A DNA stretch of 64,000 bases, from NCBI GenBank assembly GCA_001683735.1, contig LUGG01000001.1, positions 992,001-1,056,000 of the forward strand, in the 5' to 3' direction. Below, piece by piece: positions 46,808 to 58,437 of the stretch (the stretch's first letter is position 1; every line of letters starts with the position of its first letter). The stretch is from Grifola frondosa (lineage: Eukaryota > Basidiomycota > Agaricomycetes > Polyporales > Grifolaceae). The notes under the pieces were generated by a model that searched no databases, was not told where the DNA came from, and saw only the letters and a program-made list of their open reading frames with translations. A program made the translations under genes and the position numbers.

Positions 46808-46957
46808 GCTCACTTCAAGTGGACAGTACTGAACAGGATCTGCTAACTTCAAGTTGGCAGATTCCGAAGCTTTCTGAACTCTGTCGTCCGGTCTCCAGAC
46901 GTCTGAGAATACCCTTGTTTTGTTCCACGCTACAGCACTGCCGTCCGGTCTCCAGAC
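46808..46957 (+). promoter_or_regulatory. P2-P1 palindrome array upstream of the 47001 gene (C3)
   Basis: P2 GCTCACTTCAAGTGGACA (46808-46825), P2 variant TGCTAACTTCAAGTTGGCAG (46841-46860), P1 GTCCGGTCTCCAGAC twice (46886-46900 and 46943-46957), then 43 bp to ATG 47001. Confidence 0.7.
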
Positions 46958-47000
46958 GAGCGTGCTGTTATCCCCTACCTGCCTACCTGCTGCCTGCCCT

Positions 47001-49609
47001 ATGGCGGAAGACGTGACTGGACCCAAGCCCCTAGGCGGCCTGGTGGAATTCATGCGTGCATGTCGAAGACCAATGAAGGACGAGGAAATCACACCTCGGG
47101 ACTGCTTGCGTCTCAGCCGCTTCCCCGGCACAAACGACAAACTATGGATTTCCACGCCAAACATGACGTGGATCCCTGAACCTCCGATACATCTCGACAA
47201 GGAATTCCGGTATCACGATGACGGTATGCTCCATGCCTTCGAGTATGCCAAATGGCCGCAAGCGTACTGCGATTCCGAGCCCCATATCATCGCCGCGCCG
47301 CTATGCCCAACCCTGGCTCAGTTCGGAATCAGCGATCGCTTCCGTATGGGACCAGCGTTTCCCGTGATGGATGACGAGCACGTATTGCCGGATTTCGAGG
47401 ACGTCAATATTGCATGGATGGACTTCAATCCCATGCATCATTTCCGTATTGCCGAGGAGCTGCCCAATGAGGCTGTGGGATCTCTGTCCCCATCACTTCT
47501 TCAGCGTTTTCGTGCGACAATGATAGAAGCCAAGACGATGGCAGGGAGAGGGTTTGCAGACGACTTCAGAAAGTTGGGAGATGATGGTATGTGTACGGTG
47601 TTCATGCTCCTCTGTAGATGTGCTAATTCCTTTTCTTAGTTCATGACATGCGGACGGCCAAGAAGGTGGCCGGCATGTTCAGGTTCCAAAAACAACGGTG
47701 CGACGACTTGAAAATGGTATTCGACCATTTGAAGGAAGTGCCGATGTCAAGTTTCGACACCTTGTTGTGGTTCCGCGAATTTCAGCGCGTCTTGCTGGAC
47801 TTGCGCGCTTTCATCATATATCGCGAAGTGATCGTGCCGCGTCTGAACGACGTCAATTTCAAGCAGCCACAGCCTGTACTGCCACTGAGAGGTGTAATTA
47901 CCTCTCATCTCCATCTAGTGTCCGAGATGTATCGTGTCGGCGTACCGGTCTGGTATGTTCGCGACAGGGTTTCAATCACGGAGCGCACCCTCATTGTCCG
48001 AGTGGAGACATTGCTGTTAGCAGGCGTTTGTTTTTCATCTGCTATCACGATGAAACACGGGCAGCATTTGGCAAACGCTCCGCTCTGGGTTGATGCTCCC
48101 ATGGCGCAAGTGATTCGTGGATCTCTTCAAGAGAGGCTGCGAAGGTTCTCCCTGACGAGCCGTCCCATACTCCGTCCTCTCGAAACATACTCTGCGGGGC
48201 GCGTTGGCGATTTCGAAAAGCAGCAACATCGTTCCTCACCGCAGATCGCTGGTCCTGACCATCCTCGCCAGGAGCTCGTTGATTTGACAGCAGATGATGT
48301 TCTGCCAGCATCTGACAATGACCATGTCATCATGGTGACTACGCAAGCCACCGAGCAGTATGGTACGGATATCAGCAGCTGATAATCATCCGTTCGCGCA
48401 TTAATTTTGTTTTATAGGCAGCAGCGTTACAGATGTCGGCGGAGTTGCAGTCGGTGCAGACATTGAAGACAATGTCAGTGCGGAAAAGCAGACAAAAGAT
48501 GCAGCCATGCGCGGTCCCTCGATGAGTGTTGGGATGCCGTCTGCCTACATGGCACGTAAATCTTTGCAAACGCGGACCGCCCATAAGAAGGGCAAATCGA
48601 CCAATCATAGGATCGTACCACCTTCATGGGTCCCTCCCTATGCACCTGGGTGGGCGAACGTCCTGAAGTCATGCGAAGGTCTCACCGATGACGACCACGT
48701 GGGCCTTGTTTATGCGCTGCCTCCCATCCATATTTTCTTCAGTGCCGAAAGCCCCCTCACAGAGCAGCGTGCCCATAATTGGCTTCGCGTCAGAATCTTC
48801 TGCTTCCAGCAGATTCTCAGCCCTCCGGCCCACAGGATGGTGCTCATGACAACGCAGCAGTGGAGAATCGCGCTCGAGGGCAAATATTTTGCTATAGAAT
48901 ACGAGCATAGTCATGTAGAGCCGGAGTCGGCCAAGGAACATATTATCCGTCTGCCCCACCGCCACCACAGGAGAAAAGGCCGCGACAAGAAGGGAAGATG
49001 GAGGCGGGACAGATCATGAAGAACGCCAATGCAAAGAGGGTGGCTGATCGCGTCGACATCAATGTCCGGTTCGGTATTCATGGGGGCTTTCCGCCGTATA
49101 GCGCAGACTGTGCTCCTGCATGGGGCGACGTCAACATCACGCGCCAAATGCTCTCTGCGGATCGCACCGTTTTCGTCGGCATTGTGTGGGAGCTGGCTTT
49201 ATTCAACTTCCGTCTGGAGTTGATCTTCCTCGATCGCCAACTCGTCCCATATTTCTATAATCACTCGGACCAGAGGCTTGCCCTTCGACGAGAGCGTGTT
49301 ATCTACGAGATCTGGAACAGCGGAGGAGTCCGGCCCATGTGGACAGACGACCTCAAGTGCGATCGTCTCACTTCGGTGTTATGGGATGAGCGGCGCGAAG
49401 CGGTCAAGCAGATGGCCATAGTGATGAAGGATTGGCCAGATGGTCAACATCTGCTGTGGACCGATCAGTGTTCCTCGGATTTCGACGCATACTCGAAGTT
49501 CGAAACCGAGGTCTTCACGTTCTACGTAGAAGCCTTTCATGGTCGTTTCGGTCGCATTCCGCATGTGCCCCTCGAGCAGCCGTTGTCCTTGGGCCAGTTT
49601 CGCAAGTGA
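47001..49609 (+). CDS. uncharacterised agaricomycete family protein, paralog A
   Basis: Start MAEDVTGPKPLGGLVEFMRA. Exon 1 runs to about 47585 (MIEAKTMAGRGFADDFRKLG). After an intron (47586-47639) comes VHDMRTAKKVAGMFRFQKQR, FREFQRVLLDLRAFIIYREV, SEMYRVGVPVWYVRDRVSI. An intron near 48361-48417 leads to VTDVGGVAVGADIEDNVSAE, PPSWVPPYAPGWANVLKSC, RIFCFQQILSPPAHRMVLM. A frame change near 48985 precedes RTVFVGIVWELALFNFRLEL and LWTDQCSSDFDAYSKFE, ending at 49609. I recall this architecture (GVPVW(Y/L)(V/I)R box, then WEL..NFR.EL) from many mushroom proteins of unknown function. No catalytic motif is evident. About 830 residues. Confidence 0.7.
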
Positions 49610-49867
49610 TTCGCGGACCGTCTTATGATTGATGTCTTTCTCGCGCTCTCCTCGGTAGCTTTTCCCTCCAAAGAACTTGTCGCACGGAGGGTTTTTGACG
49701 CACCCGTAGGAGAATTTATCTTGTAGCATGTACGTCTGCAATGAATCCTTCCAGTTGCGTGCCATCGAGTTAAGTAGACGCTCAATTATTTGGTAATATT
49801 TGTATCTCTGCGTCTAATGCTGACTTTTTTTCAACCTTTCACTCGCACGTTTACGGTATACGTATAC
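49610..49867. other. intergenic, no gene supported
   Basis: A 52-codon minus-strand stretch (49610-49765, MARNWKDSLQTYMLQDKFSY) and a 36-codon plus-strand stretch (RLMIDVFLALSSVAFPSKEL) overlap here; neither is convincing. Confidence 0.35.
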
Positions 49868-50050
49868 TGCTCATTTTCAAGTGGACAGGTACAGACCTCT
49901 GCTCACTTCAAGTGGACAGAAGTTACTCGTCGCTACACGCACCGTCCGGCTTCCAGACGAGTGTGCTCTGAGTCTTCGATCACGCGTTTTACCCGCACCA
50001 GCGGAGGATATCTTTGTTTTCTCATCTCACATGCCGTCTGGTTTCCAGGC
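49868..50050 (+). promoter_or_regulatory. P2-P1 palindrome array upstream of the Plavaka gene (C4)
   Basis: P2-like TGCTCATTTTCAAGTGGACA (49868-49887), P2 GCTCACTTCAAGTGGACA (49901-49918), P1 variant GTCCGGCTTCCAGAC (49944-49958), P1 variant GTCTGGTTTCCAGGC (50036-50050), then 181 bp to ATG 50232. Another worn copy, TCTGTGGTTTCTGGAAGAGC, follows at about 50116. Confidence 0.65.
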
Positions 50051-50231
50051 GCATTCTAGTGTCGCGTTTCGCTCCTACTAGTTCACATTAGAGGACGACA
50101 TCATTTCCTCACGCGCTCTGTGGTTTCTGGAAGAGCGTGTTCCGAGTCTCCTCACCCTCATCAAGAGTGATATACGGTCGGTTGAACTTTGTTGTTATTG
50201 AATCCATCTACTCACATATTGTGGAACTTAG

Positions 50232-53200
50232 ATGGAGCTGTCTACCACCTACACGGAGTCTTGCATATGTGGGAGAAGCTTTATGACCCCAGGGTCGTTC
50301 ACCAAGCATAGTCGAGTTTGCCCTAAGCGCAAGAAAAGATCTGCGGGTGCCCTCGCTAGAGTGCAGGAGCTTTGGGCTTCGAAACGACAACGACAGGATG
50401 ACTCCATGCCCCCTGAAGCTCAAGGCGTGAAGACCAAGACGCACACCTTTGGCCCTCTCTCGTCTCCACTTGACGCTGCCAGAGTCTTCGACTCAGCATC
50501 AACTACCCTATATGATTTGGACGCTCGGTGGCAGAGCGTAGGACCCGCAGAGAAAATCGTATGCTTCCCAAGCGGTATCGAGACATAATCCCGGCACCTG
50601 CTGCAGCACTACCTCCATCGTCGTCGCTACCTCCATCGTCATCGCTACCTCCGTCACTTCCATTACCTCAAGATTCAACACAAAATACTGCTCCATCAGT
50701 TGGGACTCGCCTTCTACATGTCTTCAAGTCTCCTCGGAACGTGTTCGGGTTATTTCGACGATATCAATCAAATAACTTCCCCCAGCATGATCCTGAAGAG
50801 AATGTGGACCGGGAGGAGCTAATGACTGCATCCGACGAGGTTTTAAGCTCGTCTGAGATCGATGAACAACCATACTACCCATACCCAAATCAGTCATCGT
50901 TTACTTTACATAACTGGTTTTGGAATGATGGGGTGGTGAAGTCTCAATCGTCCTTTCGAAAGTTGACAAAAATCATCAGTCACCCCGAGTTCAAACCGGA
51001 AGACATCGCAAGGACTAACTGGCAGCGCATCGATGCTCGTTTGGCAGACGTTGAGCAAGATGCCAACATTTCCCAACGACACGAAGGGAGACAGTATAGT
51101 GACAAGTGGACAGAGACCCCAATCACAATATCTGTTCCTTTTCATGCCAAGATGCACCGCCCAGGGCCTCAGGATTTCGGTGCAGGAATACTTCATCACC
51201 GAAAGCTAGTTTCGGTGATCCGCGAAAAGGTCTCGAACCCTGAAAGCCATCCCCACTTTCATTACGAGCCTTATGAACTACATTGGCAGCCGGAGGGAGC
51301 TTTGGAAGATGTTAGAGTATTCGGAGAAATGTATACATCACAGGCGTTCGTCAATGCGCACCGCGATCTTCAGCTAGCTCCTGGAGAACCTGGATGTGAC
51401 CTTCCGAGGGTTGTCGTTGCACTCATGTTTGCGTCTGATGCTACCCATCTAACGGATTTCGGCTCCGCTAAACTCTGGCCTCTGTACCTTTCGTTTGGAA
51501 ACGAATCGAAGTATAGACGAGGCAACCCGTCTTGTAATCACTTTGAACATGTCGCCTACTTTGAATCTGTGAGGAATCCTGAAAATCCTGCAGTTCATAA
51601 CTGACTTAATGCGTTAGCTACCTGATACATTCAAGGACTTCGTGATGGAAAGTGTCGGGGGAAAGGGTCCGAACACCGCTTTCACCACACATTGTCACCG
51701 AGAAATGCTTCATGCACAGTGGACCATCCTTCTTGATGATGACTTTCTGGAGGCGTATGAGCACGGTATTATCATCGAATGTTGTGACGGCGTGCGACGT
51801 CGGTTTTACCCGCGTATTTTCACATATTCCGCAGATTATCCTGAAAAGTATGTAAAGCCCATTGTTCCTTTCTTGAGGATTCGCTGATAAGTTCTTCAGG
51901 ATCACCATAGCAAGCATCAGAAATCTCGGTCGTTGTCCATGTCCGCGTGCCTAATTCCACTCAATCGCGTGCACAACATGGGCATGACTCGAGATATGGC
52001 CCAGCGTGTAACACTTGCTCGCACCAACGACGCTCGACGTCGGGATCGTGTCGCGACAGCTCGTAAATTCATTTACGAGATGAATTATGGGTCAACAGTG
52101 CGGCAGTTGAGAAGTTGCTGCAGGAAGAGTCGCTTGTACCCACTGCAGTGAGTGTGATTCGTGTTACATATTCCCGTTGAGCTTGAACATATCGTATTCT
52201 TAGAACGCTTTTTCGGAAAGGTTGTCGTCACCAAATTTCAACTTGTTTGGGATGCTCGTTGTAGACCTTATGCACGAGTTCGAGTTAGGCGTCTGGAAGG
52301 CGCTCTTCATTCATCTTCTTCGGATACTTGATTGTCTGGATGAATCCCGTAAACACGAACTGGACCGCCGGCAAGTTGACTTATTCCGACATATTGAACG
52401 ATGAAGCCCATGCTTTGATCATAGATTTCGTCAAATCCCTGCATTTGGCAAAGATACCATCAGGAAAATTCATTCCAATAGATCGGAGTTGAAGAAAATG
52501 GCTGCGCGGGATTATGAAGACTTGCTGCAGGTGAATTTTTAATTTGGGCTACTGGGTGAATCGCTTCAATGTGGATTCTAGTGTGCAATACCCGTCTTTG
52601 AAGGTCTCTTCCCCGAACCACATAACACTCGAGTGAAAGATTTGTTATATATCATGGCCCACTGGCACGGTTTTGCAAAGTTGCGCATGCATACGGACAC
52701 AACATTGGATATCCTATCTGAGGATACCGCTGTCTTAGGCCAGAAACTTCGTGAATTCAAGGAGAAGACCTGCGCCGCGTTTCAAACACGGGAGTTAGCT
52801 CGCGAGGGTGAAGCTCGAAAGAGGCGTCAGCAGAAAAATGTTGCAGGCGCTGGTCCTAATTCCGCAGCACCGGGCGATGCGCGTCGACCTAAAGCTTTCA
52901 ATCTCAATACCTACAAACTTCACTCCTTGGGTGACTATGTGTCAACCATCCGACTCTTTGGGACTACAGATTCTTACTCGACTCAACTGGTGGGCTCTTT
53001 CTACTTTGTGGAATGCGTTCGCTAATGTACTTTGCCTAGCCTGAAACCGAACACCGAAAGTCGAAATCTCGCTTCCTTCGTACGAACGGTAGATTGATTC
53101 GGAAACAGTTGACCAAGATCGAAACACGGCAGCGCAATATACGTAAAATGCGTGAAAAACTTAGTCCGCAGGAAGCTCTCCATCCTCCGGACATGGAGGA

Positions 53201-54382
53201 CGTCCCAAGCGATCCACGGATGCAGTACAACATGGGTAAATCGGAGAATTCTCCGGTGAATGTCCCATCCTTCCTTCAGAAACATGCTGGCGATCCAGCA
53301 ATCAAGGTAGGCCATTTCTGGATTGTTCGTTGAGTGTGCTGACGGCGTTCCGTAGGACTTCTTGCCAAAGCTGAAAGATCACCTTCTTCCTCGCATACAG
53401 GAGATCATCTCGCAAGAAGCCACCTTCGGCTCTAACTCGACTAGCGTTCCAGGACCTGTGGTCGGTTACGAACATCCACGGGATTCTGTCTTCTTGAAGA
53501 ATGATCGCATCTATCATCACAGTCTCATCCGATTCAACTACACTACCTATGACGTCAGACCGCACCACAGTGTTGTCAATGCCGGTACCGAGCAATGCAA
53601 TATCATGCTTCTCGCCGACAGTTCTGATCCCGCCGGCTCCGGTCGTTTCTTGTATGCCCGTGTGTTGGGGACATACCATGCAAAAGTCGTTTATATGGGA
53701 TCTGGAATGCGCGACTACGAACCTCGTCGTATGGACTTTTTATGGGTGCGATGGTACGAAGTCTTGGATGGAAGCAGCTCTCAACTTCCTTCCCTTCGAT
53801 TTCCTTCCATGTGCGATGCGTATTCATTTGGATTCGTCAATCCGAGCGATGTGCTACGTAGCTGCCACGTTATTCCTGATTTCGCGGGGGCAAGCGCCAT
53901 GATGATGGTATTGGTACTTCCTGCTGCGCCAAGGATGCCCAGGACTGGTGTCGCTACTACGTGGGCTGGTATGTGTTCGGATATTATTTACTAGAAATGA
54001 TTTGACTTGTTCAATCCTTGCAGTTTTTCTGATCGCGACCTTTATGCGCCATCACTGGGATTAGGTGTGGGTCACATCTATGCTCACGGAGCTGGAATCA
54101 AGGTAAACCGTGGTGCCGTGGTGGAAAATGCAATTGATGCACGGTTGGCTATTCTATCCGCGGAGAGAACGGAAGGTGTGCAATGTTCCTTTCACTGCCT
54201 TCGTAGTTCTAACTTAGTGTAGTTGTAGATGATATATCGGACAACCATGAAGAAACTTACAACCCAGATGATGATCCGGAACTAAGTATGGAAGACGAGA
54301 GAGAGAGGGCTGGGAAGACGTCGAATCAGACGATGAGGCTGAGTATGAGGACGACGTCTCCTCTGGGGAACATGATGAATGA
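50232..54382 (+). CDS. Plavaka-type (CACTA/EnSpm-related) transposase
   Basis: N-terminal C2H2 finger CICGRSFMTPGSFTKHSRVC (about 50268), then a Pro/Ser stretch. The transposase blocks follow: HNWFWNDGVVKSQSSFRKL, GILHHRKLVSVIREKV, LMFASDATHLTDFGSAKLWP, LSFGNESKYRRGNPSCN, DDDFLEAYEHGIIIECCDGV, RRFYPRIFTYSADYPEK, FGMLVVDLMHEFELGVWKAL, YIMAHWHGFAKLRMHTDTTL, FNLNTYKLHSLGDYVSTIRL, NDRIYHHSLIRFNYTTYDVR, MDFLWVRWYEV, VNPSDVLRSCHVIP, FSDRDLYAPSLGLGVGHIYA and an acidic tail, stop 54380. This is the full Plavaka protein order. Frame changes at about 50570, 51600-51640, 52400 and 53890 (a G-run, where one added G restores RHDDGIGTSCC). No clear TIRs were found. Confidence 0.85.
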
Positions 54383-55154
54383 GAGGCTGGCTCCGACCAT
54401 TCGCGCATGTCTTCTCATCATCACGTTCACCCCGTCCTTGTTCCATACTTATTCGTGTCCTCTTACATCCATGTTCTAAGCATCTGTCGCATTCACGTAC
54501 GCAAACTCTTCACTTTACTACTGATTCGAGTTGCATATGAATCAAATGGGCATATCTTGCACCATATACTGCACTACCCCTCCTCAAGTACTCGAAGTTG
54601 GTGTGACTGTTTAAGAACCCAAGGCGAAGAGGGATGAAGAAGAGAGCGGACCGTATATGACAGACTCTGTCTGCTCGGAGCGGCATAACGAACTAATTTG
54701 GACAGCAGCGCGTTCACTTGTGAGTAGTTGGCGCTGCTCCGCCCGCCCAATCCGATTCCGTCTCTGTCCACAGTTCAGACATCACGCAGCCACCCGTTCG
54801 TTGGATTTAATTTATGTTTAATTTAAGTCATTATCATAGCCCAGCCTCAAACAACCATACTCGAAGTTAATGACTGTACTCCATGGGCCGTTACATACTT
54901 ACCCCAGGACGTCGGTAGGAAGGAGTGGTGAGAGGTAGTTGTCCTGTCTTTGTTCGCAGAATCTCTGGATTGGCATATGTATGTTCAATTACTTTCCTCC
55001 AACCTCGACATCTGCGGTGATAGCCGTTAATTAAGGCAATCTGTCCACATAAGTCGATGGGTCACGTTCACCCATGTGACCTCGGAGGTGTTCGACTCCT
55101 TGAATTCACTCTTGCCTGATGAACTAGTACTAGCATTACGGTGCTCCAGTCGCT
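54383..55154. other. intergenic with a short Ulp1-like start fragment
   Basis: Mostly empty. The frame at 55076 reads MTSEVFDSLNSLLPDELVLA and then runs into the palindrome array. It resembles the start of the Ulp1 gene at 42530 (SSLPDELLQKL), so it may be a 5' remnant of such a gene. Confidence 0.4.
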
Positions 55155-55351
55155 GCTCACTTCAAGTGGACAGCCATCATTGCTATTGCTCACTACAAGT
55201 GGACAATTGCATCTTGCGTCGTCCGGTTTCCAGACGCGCATTTACTCGATTTCAGACAGACCCCTCGAATTGCCCGCGTCGTCCGGTCTCCAGACTGCAT
55301 TTACTCGATTTCAGACCTTTCGAATTGTCTGCGTCGTCCGGTTTTCCAGAC
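55155..55351 (+). promoter_or_regulatory. P2-P1 palindrome array upstream of paralog B (C5)
   Basis: P2 GCTCACTTCAAGTGGACA (55155-55172), P2 variant GCTCACTACAAGTGGACA (55188-55205), then three P1 forms, GTCCGGTTTCCAGAC (55221-55235), GTCCGGTCTCCAGAC (55281-55295) and GTCCGGTTTTCCAGAC (55336-55351). The P1 copies are spaced about 55-60 bp and separated by related text (ATTTACTCGATTTCAGAC). A half copy follows at about 55431. The ATG at 55552 is 200 bp on. Confidence 0.7.
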
Positions 55352-55551
55352 AGGCGCGTCAATTACTCGACTTTGGACCTTCATCCGGCCTTCAGACACC
55401 TGCTCGATTTACCTTCGAATTCCTCGCGTTGTCCGGTGCTTGCTTGTGCACGATATCCGACCCTCACCCTTTTTCCATCGTCACCTACATTTCAGTGTAA
55501 GTGATAGCTTCCGTCTGTACCACTACTATATGCTTACCCGCTGGTATAGCT

Positions 55552-58437
55552 ATGATGCATACTTGTCATACTCTCCTGTACGATCCAAAAACCTGCCTAG
55601 CGGGATCTTCCCGAGGCCCATCGACACCCTGGGACCAATTCCACGACCACAAGGTCATCCGCACCTATGCAATACTCGACAATAATCGAGTCGCAATATC
55701 TCCCAATGCTGACTACATTCCGGCGGAGCCACCTTCTGGGAACCCACCAAAAAGGCCATATGCGGATGGTCGCCGATACACATTCGAATTCGCGTTTCAG
55801 CCGCAGCAATGGTGTGCCGAGCTGGAGTACATTTCTTGTAGTTATCAGTTGTCAGAGGCCAGTGGTATTATAGACCCAGCCTTCACATTGCTGGAGGATG
55901 GGCAAACGTTCAAGACGACAAACTGGCACAGCCGTCAAGGCCGAGTTCTTCAGACGTTCTACGAGCCGTTATTTGAGCTGTTCCAGTCGGAATGGACTGC
56001 TGCGACAGCCATTCAGAGCAATGCGTTGCCCCATGTCGTGCGTTCGTGGTCGGAGATAAACACTGCCGAGGAACGCCGCTGCGTCAAAGACGAACGTCTT
56101 ACGCTGCAAAAGCAGCGCACGAAAGTCGCTGAGATTCAGCGTCACATCCTAAAGCTGCGAGCATTTACTCAATGGTGCACGCTCATGAAAGCTTTCCGCG
56201 ACGGGATTATAATACGTCCAGTCCCTACCTTGTCTGTCGTTGGCACTTGGACAGCCGCGAACGATGAAGTCACCAGGAAGCGACTTGTGTGGCTAGGTAT
56301 ACCGTGTTGGTATATCGCCTCTTTACCGAAGTCGCCGATTCCAACGTCGCCAAGTGAAATTCGATCAGTTGACTCTCGTCTCACTGGTTGGGAATGGGAT
56401 GACGATATGGACCATCCTAAGCCTGAGACGGCGAAGGCGAAGAAGAGGTGTATGGAATCGGACGATGAGGGCTGGAGTGAGGAAGAAATGACGGCCATCC
56501 CCCCTGCGACATACACGCTTCCTGGTGTCCTTCCGGAACGGAAATATCTTAAGCTGAAGAAAAAGGGTGCTACGATCCTTCCCTCTGAGGTTCCGGTGAA
56601 GTTCAGACCTGGTTTGACTCCCAGACCTTCTCCTGGTTGGCAACCGCCACAAGGCGGATATCGCTCTCATTCTCCCAAACCTCGCGCTCCTCAGCCCCAT
56701 TCACGGGGCAACAACTATCAACGTCGCTCTCGTTCTCCCGAGCCTCGCGCTCCTCAGCCCCATTCACGGGGCAACAACTATCAACGTCGCTCTCGCTCTC
56801 CCGTTCGCCGCTGGGGTTATTCATCCGCTAGAACACAATGCGAATCTCCAGATCGGTACGACCCTATGGGTGCTGATGTCGGGTGTCGGGCAGGACATGA
56901 TGGCGGCCAGTCTTCCTGCAGTCTGCGAGATGCCAGTGAGTACATCCCATACCAAGGTCAGTGTGCCCGCTAACGAAGAAGTAGGCGACATAGGATCAAT
57001 ACATGCCACTGCCGAGCCCGTCAGCCTTGAAGGGCTCGAGATCGCTCTCGCCGATATCGGACACCAGCTTCATCCTCCCCCGCAGGAGAAACAAGCTCAT
57101 ATGGACGTTGATGGCAGAGATGCACCGATGACGGACAAGGTACCCCCGCCGTCAATCCCGTCAGCCTTGAAGAGCTCGAGGTCGCTCCCGCCGAGCTTCA
57201 TCCTCCCCCGCAGGAGAAACAAGCTCATATGGACGTTGATGGCAGAGATGCACTGATGACGGACAAGGTACCCCCCGCCGTCAATCCCGTCAGCCTTGAA
57301 GAGCTCGAGGTCGCTCCTGCCGATACCGGACACCAGCTGGATCCTCCTCTGCAGGAGCAACAAGCTCATATGAACGTTGATGGCAGAGATGCACTGATGA
57401 CGGACAAGGTACCCCCGCCGTCAATCCCGTCAGTCTTGAAGAGCTCGAGGTCGCTCCCGCCGATACCGGACACCAGCTGGATCCTCCTCTGCAGGAGCAA
57501 CAGGCTCATACGGACGTTGATGGCAGAGATGCATTAATGACGGATAAGGTACCCCCGCCGTCAATCCTGTCGGCCTTGAAGGGCTCGAGACCGCCGGTGC
57601 TGGGAACCAGCTTAACGTCGCAGTCCCTTCTCCTTTCATACAAGCGCGATCTGCGACGGAAATAGACATGTTGATGCCCAATGCTGAAGACGAGGCCCGA
57701 GTGTGGACAACAAATTACGGTGTCGCTGTTCGCACCACAGTCCCCATCAACAGCCAGGCAGAGCTCGACATCTTTCTACGCGACACTTTCCCTTTCGATT
57801 CATCTTTACCATATGCCCTTGCGCGATGGGAAGAAATGATGGCCATGCCTGCATTCCCGCCACGGGGAGAATGGTTTCTACCTCCCGCTAGCATGTTCAC
57901 ACCCGAGGATGCTAATCATTATCAGTACGTCTCATGTGGAAGCGGGTCAGAGACAGATACATAACTTCGGTTGTGGAACAGCACCCATCATCCTGGAATG
58001 GATTACAGGCCAGGTGTGAAAACCATAGCTCGAGAGCTACGACACCGTTGAAAGGCCTTCTCCGTACTTTCGGTAAAGCCCAGATTCCTGCCGAACAGCT
58101 CTCAAAAATCGGTTATTCGCCCATATCCTATGAGGATCTGGCGAGATATCGCTGGGAGCTAGATACATGTCACTTCCGTTCCGAGTTTGAACGTACAGCG
58201 ATTACTCTCGATGAATCATATGTCTTGGCGCCATCACCTGCTACTTGGATTCCGCTGCGCGCCGCCATACGCAGGGCCTGGGGATACGGCATCTGCTACT
58301 TTCCATACTCTCAGGAGGCGCGATTTCTTGACAGCCCGGATGAACTTGTGCGACTTCGCCACTGGCGAGCCCTTGGACGATCATGTTGCGGTGGCGTATT
58401 TCCAACCACAGTAAAGCATGTATACGTCTCGCTCTGA
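55552..58437 (+). CDS. uncharacterised agaricomycete family protein, paralog B
   Basis: Long first exon, probably from ATG 55552. It contains RYTFEFAFQPQQWCAELEYI, LQTFYEPLFELFQSEWTAA and MKAFRDGIIIRPVPTLSVVG, then KRLVWLGIPCWYIASLPKSP, equivalent to the VGVPVWYVRD box of paralog A. Ser/Arg/Pro repeats foll (PEPRAPQPHSRGNNYQRRSR twice, about 56670-56800). A 47-residue tandem repeat follows (57017-57600). The C-terminal part has TPEDANHYQ and SYEDLARYRWELDTCHFRSE, matching the WEL..NFR.EL block of paralog A, and stops at 58435. The frame is broken inside the tandem repeats and near 57940. The extra RS-like and repeat insert is absent from paralog A. Function unknown; the RS/Pro-rich part suggests nuclear or RNA contact, which is only a guess. 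Confidence 0.6.
57017..57600 (+). repeat. 141-bp (47-codon) tandem repeat in paralog B
   Basis: Units start CCCGTCAGCCTTGA at 57017, 57157, 57286, 57426 and 57566. Spacings are 140, 129, 140 and 140. The encoded unit reads PVSLEELEVAPADTGHQLDP then PLQEQQAHMNVDGRDALMTD and KVPP. The 129-bp unit lacks 12 bp and has a run of six C; the 140-bp units have five C there and lose frame. With six C all units would be in frame. Confidence 0.8.

Noticed and set aside
46436..47200. 254-codon minus-strand frame
   Set aside because: Overlaps arrays, hairpin and the start of paralog A; no recognisable protein.
49379..49765. 128-codon minus-strand frame
   Set aside because: Mostly antisense to paralog A; the part beyond it has no family match.
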